From Mercurialis annua (Eukaryota; Streptophyta; Magnoliopsida; Malpighiales; Euphorbiaceae): DNA of 64,000 bases. A program made the position numbers and the translations under genes. The notes beneath the pieces are model-generated. The model ran no database searches, was not told the DNA's origin, and worked only from the letters and a program-made list of their open reading frames with translations. Positions 46,262 to 59,868 of the stretch are shown here, piece after piece. The stretch's first letter is position 1. Each line of letters starts with the position of its first letter. The DNA lies in assembly GCF_937616625.2 (NCBI RefSeq), contig NC_065570.1:16192001-16256000 (forward strand), written 5' to 3'.

Positions 46262-49200
46262 AGAATCCAAATGTTTCCCCTTTTTAGAAATTTAAGCTAA
46301 ACATTTACAAATGTTACGAAACAAATACAAACATTTCATCTTTTTAGCAATTTAAGCCAAACGTTTACAAACATTACGAAACAAATCTATGGGTTTCACC
46401 TTTTTAGAAAATAAGCTAAACGTTTACAAACGTTGCGAAACATATCCAAGTGTTTTACCTTTTTAGCAATTTAAGCCAAACGTTTACAAATGTTAGGAAA
46501 CAAATCAAAACGTTTCAACTTCTTAGTGATTTAAGCCAAACATTTACAATTTTTTAATTTTTGAAGCCAAACGTTTACAAACATTACGAAACAAATCCGA
46601 ACGTTTAACCTTTTTAGCTATTTAAGCCGAACGGTCACAAACGTTGCGAAACAAATCCAAACGTGTCACCTTTTTAGCGATTTAGACCAAACGTTACGAA
46701 ACAAATCCAAACGTTTCACCTTTTAAGCGATTTTAAGCCAAACGTTTACAAACGTTACAAAACAAATCCAAACGTTTCACCTTTTTAGCGATTTAAGCCA
46801 AACGATTACAAACGTTACGAAACAAACAAAATTTTCACCTTTTTAGCGATTTAAGCCAAATGTTTACAAACGTTGCGAAACAAATCCAAACGTTTCACCT
46901 TTTTTGTGATTTAAGCCAAACGTTTACAAACTTTACGAAATAAAAACCAAGCGTTTCACCGTTTTAACAATTTAAGCCAAACGTTTACAAACATTACAAA
47001 ACAAATCCAAGCGTTTCACCTTTTTTGCAATTTAAGCGAAACGTTTACAAACATTACGAAACAAATCCAAGCGTTTCACCTTTTTCGCAATTTAAGCCAA
47101 ACGTTTACAAACGTTACGAAACAAATCCAAACGTTTCACCTTTTTATCGATTTAAGCCAAACGTTTACAAACATTACAAAACAAATCCAAACGTTTAACC
47201 TTTTTAGAAATTTAGGCAAAATGTTTACAAACGTTACGACACAAATCCAAGCGTTTCACCTTTTTAGCAATTTAAGTTAAACGTTACAAAACAAATGCAA
47301 CCGTTTCATCTTTTTAGCGATTTAAGCCAAATATTTACAAACGTTACGAAACAAATCCAAACATTTCACCTTTTTACCGATTTAAGCCAAACGTTTACAA
47401 ACAATACGAAACAAATGCAAATGTTTCACGTTTTTAGCGATATAAGCCAAACGTTTAAAAAAACGTTAGGAAACAAATCAGAGCGTTTCATCTTTTTAGC
47501 AAATTAAGCCAAACGTTTGCAAACGTTACGAAACAAATCCAAACGTTTCACCTTTTTAGATTTTTAAGCAAAACGTTTACAAACGTTTCCAAACAAATCC
47601 AAACGTTTCACCTTTTTAGCGATTTAACCCAAACGTTTGCAAACGTTTTCAAAACAAATCCAAACGTTTTGCCTTTTTAGCAATTTAAGCCAAACGTTTA
47701 CAAACATTTTAAAACAAATCCAAACGTTTCATATTTTTAGCGATATACGCCAAACGTTTACAAACGTTACGAAACGAAACCAAACATTTATAACGTTACG
47801 AAATAAATCCAAATGTTTCACATTTTTAGCGATTCAAGCCAAACCTTTACAAACGTTACGAAACAAAACCAAGCGTTTCACCTTTTTAGCAATTTAAGCC
47901 AAATGTTTACAAACGTTACGAAACAAATCAAGGCGTTTCACATTTTTTATAATTTAAGCTAAACGTTTACAAACGTTCCGAAACAAATCTAAGCGTTTCA
48001 CCTTTTTAGTAATTTAAGCCAAACGTTTACAAACGTTACGAAACAAAACCAAACGTTCCACCTTTTTAGCTATATAAGTCGAACGTCAACAAACGTTACA
48101 AAACAAAACAACACGTTTCATCATTATAGCGATTTAAGCCGAACGTTTACAACCATTACGAAATAAATCCAAATGTTTCACCTTTTTATCGATTTAAGCC
48201 AAACGTTTACAAACGTTACGAAACAAATCCAAATGTTTCACCTTTTTAGTGTTTTAAGCCAAACATTTAACCTTTTTAGCGATTTATGCCAAATGTTTAC
48301 AAACGTTAGGAAACAAATCCAAATGTTTCACCTGTTTAGCGATTTAAGCCAAACTTTTACAAACCTTACGAAACAAATCCAAACGTTTCACCTTTCTAGC
48401 GATTTAAGCCAAACGTTTACAAACGTTACGAAACAAATTCAATCATTTAAAATGTTAAGAAACCCTTTTTAGCAATTTAAGCCAAACGTTTACAAACGTT
48501 ACAAAACAAATCCAAACGTTTCACCTTTTTAGCGATTTAAAACAAACGTTTACAAACGTTATGAAACAAATCCAAATGTTTCACCTTTTTAGCGATTTAA
48601 GCCAAACGTTTACAAACGATACAAAACAAAATCAAACGTTTCTCCTTTTTAGCAATTTAAGACAAATGTTTACAGACGTTACGAAACAAATACAAACGTT
48701 TCACCTTTTTAGCGATTTAAGCCAAATATTTAAAAACGTTACGAAAGAAATTTAAGCGTTTCACCTTTTTGGCGATTTAAGCCAAATATTTTAAAATGTT
48801 ACGAAACAAATCCAAAATTTTAACCTTTTTAGCGATTTAAGCCAAACGTTTACAAACATTACCAAACAAATCCAAACGTTTCCCCTTTTTAGCGATTTAA
48901 GCCAAATGTTTACAAACGTTAAAAAACAAAACAGGACGTTTCACCTTTTAAACCAAACGTTCACAAACATTACGAAACAAAGCCAATCGTTTAAAAGATT
49001 ACGAAGCAAATCCAAGCATTTCACCTTTTTAGGTATTTAAGCAAAACGTTTATAAACTTTGTGAAACAAATCCAAACATTTTACCTTTTTAGCGAGTTAA
49101 GCCAGATGTTTACAAACGTTACAGAACAAATCCAAATGTTTCACCTTTTTAGCAATTTAAGCCAAAAGTTTACAAACGTTACGAAACAAAACCAAACGTT

Positions 49201-52200
49201 TACAAACATTACGAAACAAATCCAAGCGTTTCACCTGTTTAGCAATTTAAGTGAAATGTTTACAAACGTTACGAAACAAATCCAAGCGTTTCACCTTTTT
49301 TGCAATTTAAGTGAAATGTTTACAAACGTTACGAAAAAAATCCAAGCGTTTCACCTTATGAAAAGAATCAAAATGTTTCCCCTTTTTAGCAATTTAAGAC
49401 AAACATTTACAAACGTTACGAAACAAATCCAAACGTTTCATCTTTTTAGCAATTGAAGCCAAACGTTTACAAACATTACAAAACAAATCTAAGTTTTTCA
49501 CCTTTTTAGCAAAGTAAGCTAAACGTTTACAAACGTTGCGAAACATATCCAACCATTTCACCTTTTTAGCAAATTAAGCCAAATGTTTACAAATGTTACG
49601 AAACAAATCAAAATGTTTCAACTCTTTAGTAATTTAAGCCAAACGTTTACAATTTTTCAGTAATCGAAGCCAAACGTTTACAAACGTTACGAAACAAATC
49701 CAAAGGTTTAACCTTTTTAGCGATTTAAGCCGAAAGTTGACAAACGTTACGAAACAAATCCAAACGTGTCACCTTTTTAGCGATTTAAGCCAAACATTAG
49801 AAACAAATCCAAACGTTTCACCTTTGTAGAGATTTAAGCCAAAAGTTTACAAACGTTACGAAACAAATGCAAATGTTTCACCTTTTTAGCGATTTAAGCC
49901 CAACGTTTACAAACGTTAGGAAACAAAACAAATGTTTCACCTTTTTAGCGATTTAAGCCAAATGTTTACAAACATTACGAAACAAATCCAATTGTTTCAC
50001 CTTTTGAGTGATTTAAGCAAAACGTTTACAAACATTACGAAACAAAACCAAACTTTTAAAACGTTACGAAACAAATTCAAACGTTTCACCTTTTTAGCGA
50101 TTTAAGCCAAACGTTTACAAACTTTACGAAACAAAACCAAGCGTTTCACCATTTTTTACAGTTTAAGCCAAACGTTTACAAACATTACTAAACAAATCCA
50201 AGTGTTTCACCTTTTTTGCAATTTAAGCCAAACGTTTACAAACTTTACGAAACAAATCCAAGCGTTTCACCTTTTTAGCAATTTAAGCCAAACGTTTACA
50301 AACGTTACGAAATAAATCCAAACGTTTTACCTTTTTAGCGATTTAAGCCAAACGTTTACAAACATTACAAAACAAATCGAAACGTTTAACCTTTTTAGCT
50401 ATTTAAGCAAAACGTTAACAAACGCTACGACACAAATCTAAGCGCTTCACCTTTTTAGCAATTTAAGCCAAACGTTTACAAACCTTACGAAACAAATTCA
50501 ATCGTTTCATCTTTTTAGCAATTTAAGCCAAACATTTACAAACGTTACGAAACAAATCCAAACGTTTTACCTTTTTAGCGATTTAAGCCAAACATTTACA
50601 AACCTTACGAGACAAATTCAAGCGTTTCACCTTTTTAGCGATTTAAGCCAAACGTTGAAAAAACGTTACTAAACAAATCCAAACTTTTTGACCTTTTTAG
50701 CGATTTAAGCCAAACGTTTACAAACGTTACGAAACAAATCCAAACGTTTCCCCTTTTTAGCCATTTAAGCCAAACGTTTACAAATGTTAAGAAACAAAAC
50801 AGGACGTTTCGCCTTTTAAACCAAACATTCACAAACATTAAAAACAAATCCGAACGTTTAAAATGTTACGAAACAAATCCAAGTGTTTCACCTTTTTAGC
50901 TATTTAAGCAAAATGTTTATAAAAGTTGCGAAACAAATCCAAACGTTTCACCTTTTTAGCAACTTAAGCCAAATGTTTACAAATGTTATGAAACAAATCC
51001 AACTGTTTCACCTTTTTAGCGATTTAAGCCAAAAGTTTACAAACGTTACGAAAGAAAACCAAACGTTTACAAACGTTACGAAACAAATCCAAGCGTTCAC
51101 CTTTTTATCAATTTAAGTGAAATGTTTACAAATGTTACGAAACAAATCTGAACGTTTAACCTTTTTTAGCGATTTAAGCCAAACGTTTACAAACGTTACG
51201 AAACAAATCCAAATGTTTCCCCATTTTAGTGATTTAAGCCAAACGTTTAAAACGTTACGAAACAAATCCAAACGTTTCACCGTCTTAGCGATTTAGGCCA
51301 AACGTTTACAAATGAGACGAAACAAATCCAAAAGTTTCACATTTTTAGAGATTGAAGCAGACGTTTACAAACGTTACGAAAGAAATTCAAATGTTTCGCA
51401 TATTTAGCAATTTAAGCCAAACGTTTACAAACGTTACGAAAGAAAACCAAGCGTTTCACCTTCTTAGCAATTTAAACCAAACATTTACAAATGCAACGAA
51501 ACAAATCCAAGCGTTTCACCTTTTTAGCAATTTAAGCAAAACGTTTACAAACGTTATGAAACAACCTCAAGCGTTTCACCTTTTTAGCAATTTAAGCCAC
51601 ACGTTTATAAACGTTACAAAACAAATCCAAATATTTTATCTTTTTAGCGATATAAGCCAAACGTTGCGAAACAAATCCAAATGTTTCACCTTTTAAGATA
51701 TTTAAGCCAAATGTTACGAATACAATCCAAATGTTTCCCCTTTTTAGTTATTTAAGCCAATCATTTACAATTGTTACGAAACAAATCCAAATGTTTCACC
51801 CTTTTAGTGATTTAAGCCAAACGTTTACAAACGTTACGAAACAAATCCAAACGTTTCACCTTTTTAGCGATTTAAGCCAAACGGTTACAAACGTTACAAA
51901 ACAAAACCAAACTTTCAAAACGTTATGAAACAAATCCAAACGTTTCAAATTTTTAGCGATTAAAGCCAAACGTTTACAATCATTAAGAAACAAAACCAAG
52001 CGTTTCACCTTTTTAGAAATTTAAGCAAAACGATTACAAACATTACAAAACAAATACAAACGTTTCCCCCTTTTTTGCAATTTAAGCCAAACGTTTACAA
52101 AGGTTACGAAATAAATCCAAGCATTTCGTCTTATTAGCAATTTATGGCAAACGTTTACAAACGTTATGAAACAAATCCAAATGTTTCACATTTTTAGCGA

Positions 52201-55200
52201 TTTTAGCCAAACGTTTATAAACATTACAAAACAAATCCAAACATTTAACCTTTTTAGACATTTAAGCAAAACGTTTACAAAAGTTACGTTCAAATCCAAG
52301 CGTTTCACCTTTTTTGTAATTTAAGCTAAACGTTTACAAACGTTACGAAACAAATTCAAGCGTTTCACCTTTTTAGCGATTTAAGCCAACGTTTAAAAAC
52401 GTTACGAAACAAATCCAAACTTTTGACCTTTTTAGCGATTTAAGCCAAACGTTTACAAACGTTACGAAACAAATCCAAATGTTTCCCCCTTTTAGACATT
52501 TAAGCCAAACGTTTACAAACGTTAAGAAACAAAACAGGATGTTTCACCTTTTAAACCAAACGTTCGCAAACATTACGAAACAAAACCTAACGTTTAAAAC
52601 ATTACGAAACAAATCCAAGCGTTTCACCTTTTTAGGTATTTAAGAAAAATGTTTATAAACGTTGTGAAACAAAATCCAAACGTTTCCCAATTTTAGCGAT
52701 TTCAGCCAAACGTGTAAAACGTTACGAAACAAATCCAAACGTTCACCGTCTTAGCGATTTAAGCCAAACGTTTACAAATGAGATAAAACAAATCCAAAAG
52801 TTTCACATTTTTAGCGATTGAAGCCAGACGTTTATAAATGTTACGAAACAAATTCAAACGTTTTACATATTTAGCAATTTAAGCCAAACGTTTACAAACG
52901 TTACGAAAAAAAACAGAGCGTTTAGATTTTTAAGAAATTTAAACCAAACATTTACAAATATAACGAAACAAATCCAAGCGTTTCACCTTTTTAGCAATTT
53001 AAGCCAAATGTTTATAAACGTTACAAAACAAATCCAAACGTTTCACCTTTTTAGCAATGTAAGCCAAATGTTTACAACCGTTATGAAACAAATCCAAACG
53101 TTTCACCTTTTTAGCAATTCAAGCCAAACCTTTACAAACGTTACGAAACAAATCCAAACATTTCACCTTTTTAGCGATTTAAGCCAAACGTTTACAAACG
53201 TTACGAAACAAATCCAAAAGTTTCATATTTTTAGCGATTTAAGCCAAACGTTTACAAACTTTAAGAAACAAAACCAAGCGTTTCACCTTTTTAGCAATTT
53301 AAACCAAACGATTACAAACATTACAAATCAAATCCAAGCGTTTCACCTTTTTTGCAATTTAAGCCAAACATTTACGAACATTATGAAACAAATCCAAGCG
53401 TTTCACCTTTTTTGCAATTGAAGCCAAACGTTTATAAACATTACGAAACAAATTCAAACGTTTCTGCTTTTTAGCTATTTAAGCCAAACATTTACAAACG
53501 TTATGAAACAAATCCAAGCGTTTCATCTTTATAGCAATTTAAGCCAAACGTTTACAAACATTACGAAACAAATCCAACTGTTTCACCTTTTTAGAGATTT
53601 AAGCCAAACGTTCACAAACGTTACCAAACAAATCCAAACGTTTCACCTTTTTAGCGATTTAACCCAAACGTTTACAAACATTTCCGAAACAAATCCAAAA
53701 GTTTTGCCTTTTTAGCAATTTAAGTCAAACGTTTACAAATGTTTCGAAACAAATCCAAACACTCCACCTTTTTAGCGATATATGCTAAACGTTTACAAAC
53801 GTTACGAAATGAAACCAAACGTCTAAAACGTTACAAAACAAATCCAAACTTTTCACATTTTTAGCAATTCAGGCCAAACGTTTACAAACATTACGAAACA
53901 AAACCAAGCGTTTCACCTTTTTAGTAATTGAAGCCAAACGTTTACAAACGGTACGAAATAAATCTAAGTGTTTCACCTTTTTAGCTATTTAAACCAAACG
54001 TTTACAAACATTCCGACACAAATCCAAGCGTTTCTCCTCTTTAGTAATCTAAGCCAAACGTTTACATAAGTTACGAAACAAATCAAAGACTTTCACCTCT
54101 TTTAGCTATTTAAACCAAACGTTTACAAACGTTACAAAACAATTCAAACGTTTCACCTTTTTAGTGATTTAAGCCGAACATTTACAAACTATACGAAACA
54201 AAACCAAACATTTCCCCTTTTTAGCAATTTAGGCAAAATGTTTCCCCATTTTAGCGATTTAAGCCAAACGTTTAAAACGTTACGAAACCAATCCAAACAT
54301 TCATCCTTTTGAGCGATTTATGTCAACCGTTTACAAACATTACGAAACAAATCAAAACATTTCGCCTTTTTAGCGATTGAAGCCAAACGTTTACAAATGT
54401 TACATAACAAATCCAAACATTTTCCCTTTTTAGCGATTTATGCCAAACGTTTACAAACGTTACGAAACAAATCCAAACGTTTTCCCATTTTAGCGAACTT
54501 AGCCAAACGTTTACAAACGTTACGAAACAAATCCAAGTGTTTCACTTTTTTAGCGGTTGAAGCCAAACTTTTACAAACGATGCGAAATAAAACAAAATTT
54601 TTAAAACAATTACGAAACAAATCCAAATGTTACACATTTTAAGCAATTTAAGCCAAATGTTACACATTTTAAGCAATTTACCAACGTTACGAAATAAAGA
54701 CGTTTAGAAACGTTACGAAACAAATCCAAGCGTTTACCGTTTTAGTAATTTAAGCCAAACATTTACAAACGTTACGAAACAAATCTAAACATTTCCCCAT
54801 ATTAGCGATCTAAGCCAAACTTTTAAAACGTTAAGAAAAGAATCCAAATGTTTCCCCTTTTTAGCAATTTAAGCCAAACATTTACAAATGTTACGAAACA
54901 AATACAAACGTTTTATCTTTTTAGCATTTTAAGCCAAACTTTTACAAACATTACGAAACAAATCTATGTGTTTCACATTTTTAGCAAATTAAGCTAAACG
55001 TTTACAAACATTGCGAAACATATCCAAGCGTTTCACCTTTTTAAGCAATTTAAGCCAAACGTTTACAAATGTTACGAAACAAATCAAAACTTTTCAACTT
55101 TTTAGTGATTTAAGCCAAATGTTTACAATTTTTTAGTGTTTGAAGCCAAACTTTTACAAACATTATGAAATAAATCCGAACGTTTAACCTTTTTAGCGAT

Positions 55201-56695
55201 TTAAGCCGAACGTTGACGAATGTTGCAAAACAAATCCAAACGTTTCACCTTTTTTAGAGATTTAGGCCAAACGTTACGAAACAAATCAAACCAAAATTTT
55301 CACCTTTTTAGCGATTTAAGCCAAATGTTTACAAACGTTACGAAACAAATCCAAATGTTTACAAACATTACGAAATAAAAACCAAGCGTTTCACCGTTTT
55401 AGCAATTTAAGCCAAACGTTTACAAACATTACAAATCAAATCCAAGCGTTTCACCTTTTTTGCAAATTAAGCGAAACGTTTACATACGTTACGAAACAAA
55501 TCCAAGCGTTTCACCTTTTTCGCAATTTAAGCCAAACGTTTACAAACGTTACCAAACAAATCCAAACATTTCACCTTTTTAGCGATTTAACCCAAACGTT
55601 TACAAACGTTTTCGAAACAAATCCAAACGTTTTGCCTTTTTAGCAATTTAAGCAAAACGTTTACAAACGTATTAAAACAAATCAAAACGTTTCACATTTT
55701 TAGCGATATAAGCCAAATGTTTAAAAACGTTATGAAACGAAACCAAATATTTAAAACGTTACGAAACAAATCCAAACGTTTCACATTTTTAGCGATTCAA
55801 GCCAAACCTTTACAAACGTTACGAAACAAAACCAAGCATTTCACCTTTTTAGCAATTTAAGCCAAATGTGTACAAACGTTGCGAAACAAATCCAAGTGTT
55901 TCACCTTTTTAATAATATAAGCCAAACGTTTACAAACGTTCTGAAACAAATCTAAGCGTTTCACCTTTTTAGTAATTTAACCCAAACGTTTGCAAACGTT
56001 ACGAAACAAAACCAAATGTTTCACCTTTTTAGCTATATAAGTCGAACGTCAACAAACGTTAGAAAACAAAACCACACGTTTCATCTTTTTAGCGATTTAA
56101 GCCGAACGTTTACAAACGTTACGAAACAAATCCAAATGTTCATCTTTTTAGCGATTTAAGCCAAACGTTACGAAACGAATCCAAATGTTTCACCTTTTTA
56201 GCGTTTTAAGCCAAACATTTTACCTTTTTAGCGATTTATGCCAAACGTTTACAAACGGTAGGAAACAAATCCAAATGTTTCACCTTTTTAGCGATTTAAG
56301 TCAAACGTTTACAAACTTTACGGAACAAATCCAAACATTTCGCATTTTTAGCGATTTAAGCCAAACGTTTACAAATGTTAGAAACAAATCCAAACATTTA
56401 AAACGTTAAGAAACCCTTATTAGCAATTTAAGCTAGACATTTACAAATGTTACGAAATAAATCCAAACGTTTCACCTTTTTAGCGATTTAAAACAAACGT
56501 TTACAAACGTTATGAAACAAATCCAAATGTTTCATCTTTTTAGCGATTTAAGCCTCACGTTTACAATCGATACAAAACAAAATCAAACGTTTCTCCTTTT
56601 TAGCGATTTAAGCCAAATGTTTACAGACGTTACGAAACAAATCTAAACGTTTCACCTTTTCAGCGATTTAAGCCAAACGTTCAAAAATGTTACGA
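46249..56695 (-). repeat. 60-bp satellite, inverted block
   Basis: About 175 monomers in the opposite orientation (plus strand reads TTAAGCCAAACGTTTACAAA). They show their own higher-order pattern: the ACAGGA variant occurs at 48931, 50799 and 52534 (steps 1,868 and 1,735 bp), similar in length to the 1.83-1.94-kb period of the plus-oriented array around the Tekay-like element. No gene is present. Confidence 0.96.
46259..48457 (-). repeat. Segment duplicated at 54837-56407
   Basis: Distinctive monomers recur in the same order in both places. A left landmark, GAAAAGAATCCAAATGTTTC, is at 46258 and 54836. Right landmarks are the monomer with GTTTTAAGCCAAACATTT followed by a shortened unit (about 48250 and 56202) and GTTAAGAAACCC (48454 and 56405). 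The second copy is about 630 bp shorter, so it has lost, or the first has gained, about ten monomers. Confidence 0.75.
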
Positions 56696-56802
56696 TTCAA
56701 TTCAAAGCAAATATATTCTAACATTTCCAATCAACATCAAGCTTATAGGAGGATATTCAATCATGTGCATAATTCTAATGTTGGCCCAAATCACCATATA
56801 GG

Positions 56803-59706
56803 TGTCACGACCCATTTTCATGAATCGTGACCAGCGCTAGGGTATGGGTATGGTTGTACCAAAACCCGTAGCAAGTCTTGCGGATAACCAACTTAAACAG
56901 TTAACACAATGTACCTGCAGAAAAACCACATGCTCGGGGGCAACCGAGACTTCAGCCTAGTCTAGCAGTACATATAAACAACATATATTTAAAGTACGCT
57001 TATCTCAAAAATAATCTCCAACAGTATGGCAATATAATATAAATACCATAAACACTGTAATCATTCCAAAAGCGATAAAGTAATAGTTGGACCAATCCAA
57101 CAAACAATAGTCAAAACAATAAACGTAAGACTAAGACATGAATAATCTGAAACTACTACTACGGTCTAAGAGTTTAAAACAGTTCGACTCTTTTATTCTG
57201 AAATAAATAAAGAAACTCCGAGAATGAAGAAACGGAGATCGATAATGCTCAAATCATAAACCTGGAAAATTTGGGAAAACAACGGGGTCAGATTTACTAA
57301 GTAGAGTTTATATAACCATTTACATTATTAAGTTAAAAACCTTTAAAAACGTTTAATAAAACATTTTCATTATGGATTATCAATGAAACCCTAAACCACA
57401 ATTCTAAATCCATTGTCGTGTCAGTGAGACGTATCTCAATAACCTATCCCCGACTAACACTTAATAAATAGTGAGCCTAGGAGACGTATCTTCCACCGGT
57501 GCCCTCTCTAAGGTGAGACGTATCTCAAACCTACCTCAATACCATAATCATTACCGGTGCGCACGCAGTCCCGATGATGCCCATCGAGTAGCACGTTCCA
57601 AATCAAATCCACAATGCCGAAAATAGTTCAAAAGCTGTTTATACATATATATATACAAAATATAACATTTGTTTAATAAAGAGGTAAACAGAGATATAAA
57701 CTCACTACTTGCTAAATCCACGTGATCCTGACAAGCACATAACTCTAGTTCGCCTCTGAAGTACGAACCGTCGACGGGTCTAAATAAAATATTAACATCA
57801 TAATTAAAATCAAACCCTAACTCTAAAGAGTACTAGACACCATATATGACTAGCACAACACAATACCAAGTCACATTTAATAACACCTATATAAAATGCA
57901 TTCAAAAAATAACCCAAGTTATAGAGTACAAATCATATAAATATATTTAGAATGATTCGTAAAATAATTTAAATAAACTCAAGTTAAAATCCATATCAAT
58001 GAGTCAGCCGAGTTATTAAAAACTACCAAACTTCTTCCCACTTGCTGGGCGACTAAAGTCTAACCCGGTCCAAAAGTTTATTAAATTTATAAACCCGAGT
58101 TTATAAATTAAAATACTTGATAAAATAATTAACCTATTTTTTTAAAATAGAATTCAATAACTTTAAATCCAAGTAACCCAAGTTACAACTAAAACTTAGC
58201 CATTTTAAGTTTATAAAAGTTTAGGGAATAAAATGTAATTTATCCAAATTTGATATTTGAAATCAAATTAGTTATTCGTTCTCAATTTTTCTAGTTTATA
58301 ATTCAAATTAAAATCCAAAAGATAAAACTTATCTTAAATAAATTTTTAGAAACTTTTAGGGTCTAAATTGTAAATTAGCCAAATTGGCATATTAATGGAA
58401 ATTTAATATAATCACTCGAGTAATTGTAACTTAAGTTGTACTATACTATCGCTTACAATATATTGATTATGAATTAACACAATGTCTAAGTTATTATCAA
58501 ACAATAATCTAGAGGTAATTTGGTTAATTAACAATTTGATTAAGGGCTCAATTGATCAAAACAAAATGAACAAGGGTTTCAAATAACTTGGCATAATTTA
58601 CCCATGACCTAACTACACTTTTAGTCATCTCCCTCACTTCACTAATCCTTACCCGCCAACCATACAATTTGAAAGAACAAAAGTAACAAATAGTAACCTT
58701 AAGAACTAAGATCTAATTCATGACAAAATCAAACCATAAGAAACTTAAACCATAAGCTTTTCAAATAACAAACTTCATGATTCTTAACAACCCATGCTAA
58801 TAATATCATATTCAACATACCAAAAACAAGAACAACACGGAACCAACTAATCAGTACGAAATTGAGAACAACAATCAACGATGGATCCGAGTCAACATCA
58901 AGCATGGTATACAACTGAAAATGGATATCAAATTGGAGTTTCGTATGAGCTAAGTAATAGGAAACAGAAAAACGAACAATGGCAGCGACAACTCAAGAAT
59001 ATGGCAGCAACTATAAACACAGTGACGACGATACGAAACGGCGATAAATTGAGTAATCTTTGTGTACCTTTATTGATTCTAATACGTGACGATTATAGAG
59101 GTCGATGAATAATGATAAAACGACGTAGAGAGTCTCGGATTAATGCTATAACAAAAGGGATATGAATCAAGAACGATGATATCGATATCGAAAAGAAGAA
59201 ACGAGTTAAACGATTACTTACCGGATTGACGTGAAAGAATGGAGAAGGGAGATTATGATTCCTGAGATTGAAAGGAGAAAGGTGGCGGCTGAGTTTGATT
59301 TAATGTGATCGAAATATATTAGGTTTAGGAAAGAAACGTGTGCAGCAAAACATTTTATATCAAGTTTGAATGCTTATGGTGCAATATTCATGCAAAGTGA
59401 ATATGGGTTATTCATGTAATACAAAAGTGTGGGCTTTTTTTTCATTAAAAGAAATGGGCCACGTTTAAAAAGGAAAAGAAATGTAATGCATGGGTTTTCA
59501 TGCATATAACACTTTTCCTTTTCTTTTTTCTTTTTTCTTTTTTCCTTTTCTTTTAAAAATAAAAGTTAATAACACACATTAAACACGAATCGAATCACGA
59601 TCGAATCAACGAGCGACTAAAATAAATTTAAATAAAAATATATAATAATAATAATAATTACTCAAAACTTGACGGAAAAAATAATTTAAAAATACGGGAT
59701 ACTACA
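56803..59706 (-). mobile_element. Solo LTR (2,904 bp) related to the Tekay-like LTR
   Basis: The minus-strand start is TGTAGTATCCCG and its end GGTCGTGACA, with no interior or second LTR. The flanks are ATAGG (56798-56802) and GTAGG (59707-59711), a 5-bp target duplication with one mismatch, so it is an older insertion reduced by recombination between its LTRs. The first 90 bp (plus strand) closely match the Tekay-like LTR end and other blocks are shared, such as GACGGGTCTAAA near 57773, but it lacks the CCAAAGTA repeats. GAGACGTATCT occurs three times (57426, 57481, 57515). A possible TATA (ATATAAAATG, minus, 59351-59360) and GTAAGTA (59215-59221) are present. Short frames at 58729-59108 resemble nothing known. 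Confidence 0.88.
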
Positions 59707-59727
59707 GTAGGTAACCAACATAGGTTA

Positions 59728-59868
59728 TTGGCCGAAATCGCCCTTTAGGCAGCCAATAACTCAATCTCACGTCGTTGGCCCAAATCGCCCTTTAGGCAAC
59801 CAATAACTCAATCTCACGTCGTTGGCCCGAATCACCATTTTAGGCAACCAACGACTATCTCAATTCTC
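59728..59868. repeat. 47-bp tandem repeat, three units
   Basis: TTGGCC starts at 59728, 59775 and 59822, exactly 47 bp apart. Units share TCGCCCTTTAGGCA and CCAATAACTCAATCTCACGT blocks. A further unit is split by the solo LTR: its left part is at 56780-56802. Confidence 0.85.

Noticed and set aside
58729..59108. Two short frames in the solo LTR that might be a small gene
   Set aside because: They sit wholly inside the LTR, overlap on opposite strands and have no similarity that I recognise. Chance is the simpler explanation.
59515..59560. TTTTCTTTTTTC run as a functional polypyrimidine or purine tract of the solo LTR
   Set aside because: It lies inside the LTR, not beside a terminus, and simple pyrimidine runs are common in this AT-rich sequence.
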